A DNA stretch of 64,000 bases. Origin: Carassius auratus (taxonomy: Eukaryota > Chordata > Actinopteri > Cypriniformes > Cyprinidae). The notes beneath the pieces were generated by a model. That model did no database searches. It saw nothing but the letters and a program-made list of their open reading frames with translations, and was not told the origin of the DNA. The translations under genes and the position numbers were made by a program. Of the stretch, positions 25,873 to 36,265 are shown piece after piece (positions within the stretch are counted from its first letter, which is position 1; each line of letters begins with the position of its first letter). The stretch is from positions 1,040,184 to 1,104,183 of the forward strand of contig NC_039254.1 of NCBI RefSeq assembly GCF_003368295.1. The letters are read 5' to 3'.

Positions 25873-26627
25873 ATGAACACACATGAACACAGCTGTCTTG
25901 TTAAACTGTTAGACAGATGTTCGTTCTGCATCCACCGATGAACGTCAAACTGCTTTGAGCGACAAGAAGGAGTGTGAATGTGTGTGTTGTGGGTTAGTGA
26001 AGAGCAGTGTGACCCACAGACATCACGTCTCTCACTGAAAACACTCGCTCCAATCAAACCACAGCACTGAGAAAGACATCAGTGAAACTGCATTCAGCAT
26101 TTCAGAAACCATCGTCTAGACTCAAATCATGTGCTTTACGAGCCGAGCCTCAAACAGCGGCTCGATGAGGATAATCCATCTCTGCTTTTATTCAATTATA
26201 CAAATATACATTATAAACGCAAAGACAGGACGCATACAAACACTTTGATCTGGAACAGGCAATATCTGCTATATCAGCTAATGCATTTAAATTTAAAATG
26301 TAAATTTAATTAAATTTTTGCATTTAATTTAAATTGTGTTTGCATTTTAATATTCAAATGCAAACACAACTATAAAAATAAACTTACGTAAATAAGTTTA
26401 TATAGTAAGAAAATAAGTTATTAAAATATAATTCAATATTGTATTAAAGAAATATAATGAACATATATAAACATTATAATATATCGATTTTATTTACAGA
26501 TTTCAAAATTAATTTATACAAATTTCATAAATAATGATATAAGTATATTTTTGGACATTTTATTAAAATAAATATATTTTATGCACACACACAGACATGT
26601 ACATAAAGACTAACATGAAAATATTTA

Positions 26628-26763
26628 AATTTATATTACATTATATTATATATAAATGGATTTAATATATAAACAACACATTTTTCTTAAATGCATGCAT
26701 ATGTGTGTATATATAATAAATATACACAATGCACACATATATTACGTAAACAAAAACTTTGAA
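26628..26763 (-). repeat. Dispersed AT-rich repeat fragment
   Basis: ATATAAACAACACATTTTTC, TTAAATGCATGCATATGTGT and TTACGTAAACAAAAACTTT are words of a widespread fish non-autonomous repeat. Confidence 0.5.
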
Positions 26764-27347
26764 GTTTAATAAATAAATAAATGAAGATAATATACATTTT
26801 AAAAGTTAGTAAGTATATTTAGATATTTTATTTATAATTAATATTAGATTTATTTTAAAATAAATGTGTGTTATCCATATAAATATATACATAAAATATT
26901 ATCATAACAAATCAGTGTGGTGTAACCGACAGGAACTCATTTTTGTTATGTGTCAAGAAAACCATAAAACAGGAAATGACATCACAGAGAGGTCGTCGAC
27001 TGGTAACACCCTGTGATATTCCTCAATTTCATGAGGTTTGTATTAAAAAATACCCTGAAAAGTGTCTTCAAAAAGACATAAACACAAATTTTATTCTATT
27101 TGTTACTTTGACACGTTTAAGGATCATTCAAGTTTCTTTTGAAGCGTATGAAGTTGGTTTTTGTCAGAATTAGACGTTTCTTCAGTCTGTACACAAAACA
27201 GACAAGAAACACAGAATACAGAAATATTTCAGAAACAAACTCAATCATTCAAAGCCAAGATGTTCATAAAACTCCCCGAGATGATGATTAAACACCGCGC
27301 AGACTGTGCTCAAACAACATGAATCACTAAAACAAGCAAATCTGCAC

Positions 27348-27350
<3 letters not shown>

Positions 27351-27385
<35 letters not shown>

Positions 27386-27461
27386 AACTGACCGTACCTG
27401 AGGACACACACACCGCAGCAGCATCAAATCCACAGACGTCTGGGCAGAGCGACAGCACAGC

Positions 27462-27496
<35 letters not shown>

Positions 27497-27624
27497 AGCC
27501 TCTGATTAGCAGTCTAACACAGCGAGAGTGATCTTCAGTCCGAGCGTCAGACACAAACACACGCTCAAGAAGAGCGGCGTGATAAATCCATGTGTGTGTG
27601 GAGGATGTGTGGGTGGGTCTTACA

Positions 27625-27656
<32 letters not shown>

Positions 27657-27731
27657 ACAGACACACAGACACACACATTACCACATGAATTAAAAGCTCT
27701 CCACAGAGTGAGTGTGTGACTGCCTCCCCTA

Positions 27732-27772
<41 letters not shown>

Positions 27773-27793
27773 ACAGACACACACACACACACA

Positions 27794-27866
<73 letters not shown>

Positions 27867-27870
27867 ACAC
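27351..27870. repeat. Cluster of CA/TG arrays
   Basis: Arrays at 27351-27380 (CA), 27463-27495 (TG), 27625-27680 (CA) and 27735-27870 (CA with CACACAGA interruptions). Confidence 0.92.
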
Positions 27871-28845
27871 TCACGAGCTCCTAACAGCATGTGTGTTTAC
27901 ATCACGTAATTCGCCGCAGCTCTCGTAAGTTAGCACATCACACTAATCACTTCATTCGTAAGCAATTAAGACACTCCGTCTTCGTCAACACACACACACA
28001 CACATACAGCTGAGCAAACACAGTAAACCTCAGCACAGGTTTCAGGGAAGACACACACACACACACTCATCCCAGGACAGGACAGAGAGTAAATACTGTA
28101 AAAGCCAATGTACTTCATTCAAATCATCTAAAATACAAAATAACTACTGAAAGAATTCTAAATGTTAGCAAGTATATTATTATAGATAGATATATAGATA
28201 TTTCATATTTCTATTTAATATATTATAGCCTTCCCCATAAAATAACGCTTTTCTTTATTTCAGGAAGCATTTTTTTCGTCAACCGTGGATTTTTGTAATT
28301 TCCAGATTTTGTTGTGAATGTTGTCTCTAAACTACAGCGGAGTAAACTGACATTTATCTTGCTCCATATGGAATTGGTGCTTGGAAATTAGTGAATTTAT
28401 TCAATATTTCAGCTAATTTATTTACATTTTCAGCTATGCAGAAGAGTGTAGTTCTTTCAGAAGCATTTCATCCAATCATTATCATGAGAGTTAAGCAGAT
28501 CTTGTGAAAGCGATCGGACTGTGTCCAGTTCCTCTGAATCACAGGCTTCTCAAGGACACTCTTCAGAAAACACTTCTGATGGAGAGAAAACAGCACAAAC
28601 TCTCTGAGAGAGACACACAGCGCAGGACCATCTCCATCTCAAACACACATGAACACAGAACACACACATCCACACACATCAGTCTGAGCTGAGGCTAGTG
28701 TGGGTCTTATTAAGTCATTTGTTAAACGTAATTGTGACTTTCACATAAGACTTTTGTACTTTGAAATCTAAATGTTATAGATACATAAATGTATAAATAT
28801 ATGGAATATTTATTATTTAGAAATCATATACTAAACATATTTATT

Positions 28846-28847
<2 letters not shown>

Positions 28848-28922
<75 letters not shown>
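28848..28922. repeat. TA microsatellite
   Basis: About 37 TA units. Confidence 0.93.
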
Positions 28923-28928
<6 letters not shown>

Positions 28929-29166
28929 AATACATATTTTACATATAAAATATATTCAAAATATATAAATACAAATATAATTTAAAATACAAAATTGTAA
29001 ATACCTATTTAAAAATATATCATATATATTTAAAATTATATTAATAAAATTAATACATATTATAAAAAATATTTTTAATTCAAAAACTATACACACATTA
29101 TATTTAATGTATATAAAAAATATTTTTATCTTTTTTTCACATATTTATACATTTTGTAGGCCTATA

Positions 29167-29545
29167 TGTGACCCTGGAGCACAAAACCAGTCATAAGGAT
29201 ATATTTGTTTTTTATTGAGATTTCTGCATCATCTGAAGCTGAATAAATGATCTCTCCAGTGATGTGTGGTTTGTTCGGAGGACAATATCTGTCTGAGATA
29301 CAACTATTAGAAAATCTGGAATCTGAGGGAGCAAAAAAATCGAAATATTGAGAAAATCATCTTTAAAGTTGTTCAGATGAAGTTCTTAGCAATGCATATT
29401 ACTAATCATACATTAGGTTTTTATATATTTACTAAATATCTTCATGATCTTTACTTAATATCCTAATGATTTTTGTCATAACAGAGATGTATAACTGTGA
29501 CTCATACAGTGTATTGTTGTCTGTTTCTACAGACACATGTATAGT
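29167..29545 (+). repeat. Dispersed repeat, DNA-element type
   Basis: Starts TGTGACCCTGGAGCACAAAA, continues CCAGTCATAAGG, then AATCTGGAATCTGAGGG and AGCAATGCATATTACTAATC. The words match a well-known cyprinid interspersed element with inverted ends. The right end is diverged or truncated. Confidence 0.7.
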
Positions 29546-30076
29546 TGGATGTGAGCTGATGTTGATGTGAGAACAAACCCATCCACACCTGTGTCTTCCT
29601 CCGTCAGTCTAACAGTGTGATGAACTTGAAGAGATGAATGCGAGACCAAAGCCAGAAATCATGCATCTCTCTCTTTTTTCCTGAGGCTCTGTGAGATTTT
29701 GCCCTTGTGGTACTCTACAGTTTAACATGAAGAGAAATCAGTTTGAAGCTTCTGGATTTAATGAGAGAAAGGAGGCAAAGCAGACGAGGAAGCAGCAGAA
29801 GATCGAGTGACGTGATGATGCTCTGAAGCAGTGAACAACATTTCAGCTTCCTGTGAAACTTCCTCCCAGGGCTGTGAGAAACCAAACCGTTTCCTGCTGA
29901 CTCTCTCATCAATGCACTTTTGTGTTTAAACATCCGTTTCCGAGCGGACTGACCGCTTCACACCTGAGTGTGTCCACGGGAAGAACACTTTCCTGTCAGG
30001 ATTTGCCCTCAATGATCAACCTCACTCATTTAGACATTATATTCACTGCAAAAGAAGGGTATGCAGAATACAAAAA

Positions 30077-30225
30077 GATTCGTTCAAACGAATCGACTCA
30101 CTGAATCAGATGCAGAGTTTAAACATTTTCATGCGTTTCTTGTAACTTATCCTCTACATATCACACACTTGTTATAGTGTGCTAGAATCTGATCAGATTT
30201 AATCGTTTTCATGCAGTGTAGGGAT
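30077..30225 (+). repeat. Repeat copy A with ATTCGTT palindrome
   Basis: GATTCGTTCAAACGAATCGA is followed by TCACTGAATCAGA, GCGTTTCTTGTAACTTATC and TATAGTGTG. It is homologous to 32171-32350. Confidence 0.6.
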
Positions 30226-30832
30226 ATAATATAGACTTCATATGATATAAACTAAAAATACAAATGCTGATTTCTATCCTGGTAGACATGAAATCATGGT
30301 TTTAAACAGGGCATTCAGCCAGACACACAGTGGGAAGAACACATCTATGCTGTCTTCACTAAATGACACAGCCGTACGATCACTGGACTGACAAACAGAT
30401 AAAAGCTGGACCATGTGACATCTAGTGGCTGAAATCATCTGTGCACATCAGGCATTCAGTGAACAAACCACAAACACAAAATCAGCTTAAAACTAAATAC
30501 ACCACAACCCAAACACACAGCACATTCACTGCATTCAATCACAGCGGCTGTATCTGTGCAGGATTCATCTCAAATGATGACCAACCCATCCAAAAATAAT
30601 CCCGAATCTCATTTATTCATGAAGTGATTTTTGTTTTGAATAATCCATGAATTATAAAATAACTGTTTTACAATCCATGTCCATACTGCCATAATCAGAT
30701 GTCATTTCAAGGGGGGGAAATAATTTTGCATAATTCCCAGCTATTTACAATTAATATTTCTGTTTCTGTATAGACACACACTTAAAATCTCAATTACAAA
30801 AACATATTTAAAACACCACACTGTGAACCAGC

Positions 30833-31164
30833 GGGGCATGTTGTCACATTACAATATATTGGGTAAGTTGTCACAATAGGAACTTGATGTTTATTGACAT
30901 TGACTAAAGAATTAAAAATGTAAAATCTTATGTTTTTAAACTGTTTAATGGCTTATTCAGCTAAACTTAAAACAGCAAGACAATTATTAAACATAAAATA
31001 AAACAAAAAGCGGCTAAAATAGAAATGGCATCCCATTGTGAGGTTTATAGTTTGTCGACTCGTATGGAGGAATCTTGTTTAATTTAGAGGACAGGATTCA
31101 CAACCCAAAAATATACATATTAAGACAGTTTAACACTAAACATCATCTTGTGACAACATGCCCC
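30833..31164. mobile_element. Inverted-repeat element (MITE)
   Basis: Ends GGGGCATGTTGTCACA and TTGTGACAACATGCCCC are exact inverted repeats of 16 bp, flanked by AGC on both sides (30830-30832, 31165-31167), a possible 3 bp target duplication. A second GTTGTCACAAT lies inside the left arm. No ORF. Confidence 0.7.
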
Positions 31165-32170
31165 AGCCTCAAACCTTCACATTTCTTAAAGTGACAGTCT
31201 TGTGAACTTCAAAAGCAGATCAAACACCATCTTTCACTTTAAATGCACTATATTGATAGCTATGTCAAAGTTTCTTGCAAGACTCTTTCCAACCAGAGGC
31301 AAAATGAGTTGACACTGTTTTTAATTGGCCTCATTTCTATAACGATCTCTACAAATGACCCCTTTATCGGACTTTATCTCAATCCCTAACGCAAACTGCT
31401 CTAATCTCGCACTGACAGGGTCAAACAGACGGATTATTCACAGTTCTGATGGAGAACCGAAACGAACTTCATCACCATTCATCTTCAGAAGCGTGAACAT
31501 TAGCATCTCAATCCACTAATATCAAATCGCTTTCATGTGGATTGATCAGATTCTGGCATGTAGGTTTCATCCATATTCAATAATGAGAAGCAGGATAGAT
31601 TACATCGTATTTAATGAGGAGTTTCTAATCGGAGATGTTAGGATGAAGCTCACCAAGTTTGTCAAGAACTTCCCAAAACTTTTTAAAAATATTTGGCATT
31701 TTTTCAATGCATCTCCTGACAATTAAGGAAACGTTTCGTGTTTTATTGTTGGAGTGAAATATGACGTTTGTAGTGAGATTTATTCTATTTATGTGATTAG
31801 TTTACATGAGAGATGTAGGCTACCTGTTTAAGATCCAGAAGCTCAGCTCAGGGTGTGAAAAACTTCACAAGTTCCTCCAATATCACAATGATGGCCGTGA
31901 ATGTCTACGTAATCGTTAGTTTAATCGAGTTCTCGTTTACTAAACTACAACAAAGTAACTCAGAGCGACACATTCGCAAATGATTCTCTTTTGATTGTTG
32001 CGAGGTCTAATTCGAAAACGAATCGTTCTTTTGAATCGGTTCTTTGAAATGACTCGGTCGAGTTCAAATAGTGGTTTTTGAAACCCTGATCAGTTATACT
32101 AGATCAGTTGTTTGGAAGTGTAAACTTACAGAACTGGAACCGTTTACTACATTTTGATTCGTAAAACACC

Positions 32171-32350
32171 AAAAGATTCATTCGAGCGAATCGACTCACT
32201 GCTTCAGACCCATTTGAAACATTTCCCGAGCATTTCTTGTAACGTATCTCCTCTGCATGAAACATGTGTGCGCTCTAAACTGATTTACACACCTCGCACT
32301 CGATATAGTGTGTTATAATCTGACCAGAGTGAATCAGAGTCGTGTAATCT
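32171..32350 (+). repeat. Repeat copy B with ATTCGAGCGAAT palindrome
   Basis: GATTCATTCGAGCGAATCGA is followed by CTCACTGCTTCAGA, GCATTTCTTGTAACGTATC and GATATAGTGTG, parallel to copy A. A further AACGAATCG cluster lies at about 32010-32040. Confidence 0.6.
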
Positions 32351-32682
32351 ATCGCAGAATCAGTAACATACCGACACACTGACGCTCAGATTATATCAGC
32401 TCGGTTTCTAGCACACACTGCTTTTTATGCTTCTCTCTTTTCTCAACTGCAGCAATGCAGCTTCACCCGACATGCAGTCTACATCCATGCATGCATGTGA
32501 GGAGAAGCTCGATCACATAAGCAGTGCAGAAACTGAATCACTCACCATCTCCCGTGAAACCCTCCGCCTTCACAACAGAGCAAACACACTCCAGCAAATC
32601 TCTGAGAATCGAGAGAGAGAGAGAGAGAAGGCAGGCACTCGTGGTTTGGAAGACTAGCTCTTTGAGCATGCGTGTGCTCTCT

Positions 32683-32722
<40 letters not shown>
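32683..32722. repeat. TG microsatellite
   Basis: About 19 TG units, preceded by a short GA tract at about 32609-32629. Confidence 0.92.
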
Positions 32723-32723
<1 letters not shown>

Positions 32724-33611
32724 TGGTGCCAGGCGCTGAAAAGATCAACAGTTCAACCAGACATATAGAAATTGTGTGGTGCAGAGTGTATTTTATCCTA
32801 TCTAGTGATTCTAATCATTAATTTCCATTAAAAAGTAAAAAAAAATTTCAGTGAAGGATAAATGCTTATATTTTGTAATATAAAAAGTCCAACTCTGTTT
32901 TTCATAGTTGCCTAATACACTCTGCCTCACACACACACACACACATATCAATATATCAAAATTGCAACAAAAAAGGTACAAATACATATATTATTGTAGA
33001 AAGTTTCACATACTCACACACACATAAAGTTGCAAGTACATATATTTTCGACTTTATTTGTGTGTGTGTGTGCAACTTTCTACAGTATTCTACTTAAATG
33101 AAGTCTATCAAGAACCATATTAAAAATAGCAAATAATTAAAAATGTATATAGTCTAAAACATATAGCCTACATTATTTAACTCAATACAAAATAATATTG
33201 TATTACAATCAGCCTATATAGTTCAATAAATACTTCAAACTATTACTTAAAATTCATTAAAATGTTACTCATCTTATACCCATTACAAATGTTATAAAAA
33301 GAACTTACAAAACAATATTTTTCTTAAACCTCAAAATTAAGCATATGCAAACTTGCTAAATAAAAAAAAAATCACACACACACACACACATCAGACAATA
33401 ATATATTATGACTTAAAATTCATTAAAACATGTACTGTTCATTAACGTGAGCCAGCACTGAACCCAGACACATCTTCCACCTCCCAACAGGTTGAGCAAA
33501 TAATATTTGTCGATATATAAATGTTATGTTTAATGCAGGTCTAGTAAAGGCACGTATATCTGACGCTGCAGACGTGTTATCACAGTCTTCAAAGGACTAG
33601 AGCGACTCCGG

Positions 33612-33619
33612 TGACGTCA
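33612..33619. promoter_or_regulatory. CRE-like palindrome upstream of the nodal gene
   Basis: A perfect TGACGTCA palindrome lies about 150 bp upstream of the TATA box of the nodal-related gene. Its use is inferred only. Confidence 0.35.
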
Positions 33620-33761
33620 CGCGGCGCAAGGTGCTTTAAATGTTCATTGTAAAATATGCGCCTCATTTCCACACGAATAGATGATGAGCTGTCAAGGCAT
33701 GTCAATTTCCTTTAATGTCCTCTGCTACTTGTTAAATATGCAGAGGGGCAGAGGGAGGGGG

Positions 33762-33769
33762 TATATAAG
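33762..33769 (+). promoter_or_regulatory. ndr2: TATA box of the nodal-related gene
   Basis: TATATAAG follows a G-rich stretch and lies 43 nt upstream of the start codon. Transcription would begin near 33790-33795, giving a very short 5' UTR. Confidence 0.75.
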
Positions 33770-33811
33770 CTCTCCTGGACCCTCGACCTGTCATTCTGAC
33801 CTCAGTGCATC

Positions 33812-36226
33812 ATGAACGCGCACGGAGCTCTGCGCCTGCTCTGCTACCAGCTTCTGCTTCTTGGAGTATTCGGAAAATATGATAATCACGCCACGAGGAG
33901 TACGTCACCCAGAAGCCACCGGCATCACTTACCGACGTACATGATGCAGCTCTACCGACACTTCAAGCTCAACCAAACGCGTCCCGTGGAGAATACAGAG
34001 CACGAGCAAGCGGACACCATCAAGAGCATCCTCTCCAAGAGTAAGATTTGCTTTTCTTTCGTTTCTAGCTGCATGCTTTTTACTCGCATGAACGTTTGCG
34101 CGCCTGGTGAAATCCCCGAAGCTGTTTTTGGCTCCTGCTGTCAGATCTCAGCGCCAGACTCCTTCAATCCACATTGTCCAGGACTAAAGCTGATGTGGAT
34201 TAGAGCCTCTCCAGACATCCTCACACAAACCCAAATCAACATCAGCCCCTCGGCGGTTTTTCACACGTCCCTGATTAGATTAGGAGCGCGGGCACGCGGC
34301 GTTTAACGGGGGTCTCGAGGGTGTTAAACGATGGGTTTCGATCCGGTGCTCGTTCTGAGGGGATTAGGCTCGCGCTGCCTTGCCCCTCCGTTAAAATACA
34401 TCTAATATCTGACCGATACTACACGACTCTTCATCAGACTGATGATCTCTAATTCAAGAAATGAGACTAGTTTAATTGATGTGAGTTACACCTTCGACTA
34501 ATTGAGGGTGGTTCTTAATATCTGATATAAGCTACTAAATTTAAACTATTTGCATAAAGATTTATTCAAGAGATTGACCATAGATCAAATTATTAGCTTT
34601 GTCCTAATTAATTTTAAAATAACAGGTTTGCCAGTGAATTATTATTATTTCTATTCGAATTGCAGTCTAACATACTTTGTTGAAAATAATAATAATGATG
34701 CAGTTATTATTTGCAACAATTTAGATTATTAGACTGCTACATAAAAATATTAGATTTTTTAAAATCATGATTATTATTTAAAATATGTATTATTTATATT
34801 ATTACTATTGTTGCAGTCTAGGGATTATTTACAATAAATCTGAATAAATAAATAAATAATTAGACTGCAACAAAAAAGGATATAAGGAATATTTTTTATT
34901 TATTATTTATTATATTTTTTATGCTGCAATGATTATTTAGAATGCAATAAAATAATAAATATGTTGAATTATAATGACTTGCTATATTTTATTTTTAGTA
35001 TTATTGTTGCAGTCTAATAATCATTTACAACAAAATAAAATTATTTTGAATAAACTTAATAATCTGACTGCAACAATAAGTGTAATAAATATATTTAATA
35101 ATTATTATTTGAATTATTATTGTTATTTTTAGCACACCAAGGCCATTTGTGAAAGTGCAGTGCTTCCCGAAATGTTTTAAATATTAAAGAAAGACTAATC
35201 TAATGATTATTTAGTCGTGATTGAGTTGAACTACAGGCTGATGTTGAATGGCAGAGCTCTTAAGCACAGTCAGGGCAGCCGCTTATTAGATAAACCAAAG
35301 CAATTAGCAATTTGAATGTAAATGTACAGCCAATACACTCCAGTGGACAAGAGCCTCATCCACGAGGATCAAAGAGTGTGTGTTCAGCTGCACAAATCAC
35401 CTCATTACTGCTGGGTTTGTGTACATGACAGTCAGTCCTTCATCCCTTCATCCCTGGAGAAAGATACATATCAAAAGAGCCAAGAGCCATAGTGATGGGT
35501 TACCACTTTAAATGAGTGCATCTCACCAAAAAGTTTTTCTTTTCATGTAAATATTTAATAATTCATTTAGTCATATGAATCTAATTTGTTATAATCGCAT
35601 CTTTTAATAATGATATCAGAGGTATATGAAATATTGCAAAACAAATTAATTATATATATTTCGATTTAAAAAAGAAAATGATCAGTGGCTGATGCATGAT
35701 ACAGTATGCAACATTTCCTTTAAATGTATTTATTCTTTTACATTTACATTTAATCATTTGCCATATATGTTATCAAATGAGGCATATGCAAAATTGCAAA
35801 ATATATTGTTATTCCATTTCTTTTTTTTTTTCTCTATGATTTCCATTTTTTGACACTGGTTGATGGATGATATAATTTACCATCGCTGTATAATATGCAA
35901 AGTTTCAACCAAAATTGAAAACATATTTAATAAAAAAAAATTATTATTATTATTATTAATTTGTAATATATGGAGCCTTAAAAATAATGGTATGAAATAA
36001 GCAACATTGCAAATTAAGTAAGACTAATTTTTAAAAAATGTATATTGTTTATATTGTTTTATATTATATTTTATTATTTTTTATGTGTCATATTGTGTTA
36101 GTTAGCTGTATTTTTTGTTATTTTTAACCTAATCAAAATAACCTGTCTGCAGTCTGATTAAGATTAACTGGAAAGCACAATGATTTTCGAAAATTTATAT
36201 GTTTTTGCAAATTAACTTTATTCATA

Positions 36227-36265
<39 letters not shown>

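Larger units (their letters stand above)
20134..33700. other. Intergenic region between pald1 and the nodal gene
   Basis: The two genes are divergently oriented. No further protein-coding exon was recognised. The region includes A-rich low-complexity blocks (20600-21370, 21780-21860), TA arrays, a hAT element with a nested Tc1-type MITE, CA/TG arrays, a 332 bp inverted-repeat element and other repeats, listed separately. It must contain the untranslated first exon and promoter of pald1, whose position I could not fix. Confidence 0.6.

Noticed and set aside
27625..27870. Possible CRISPR-like array
   Set aside because: The repeats are dinucleotide arrays with no unique spacers, in a vertebrate genome.
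27565..27928. Cys-Val and Thr-His repeat ORFs
   Set aside because: Translation of CA/TG arrays, open on both strands.
33812..34306. 164-residue frame continuing past nodal exon 1
   Set aside because: A canonical donor (GTAAGA) at 34041 joins in frame to exon 2; the read-through part has no TGF-beta similarity and covers the FoxH1 cluster.
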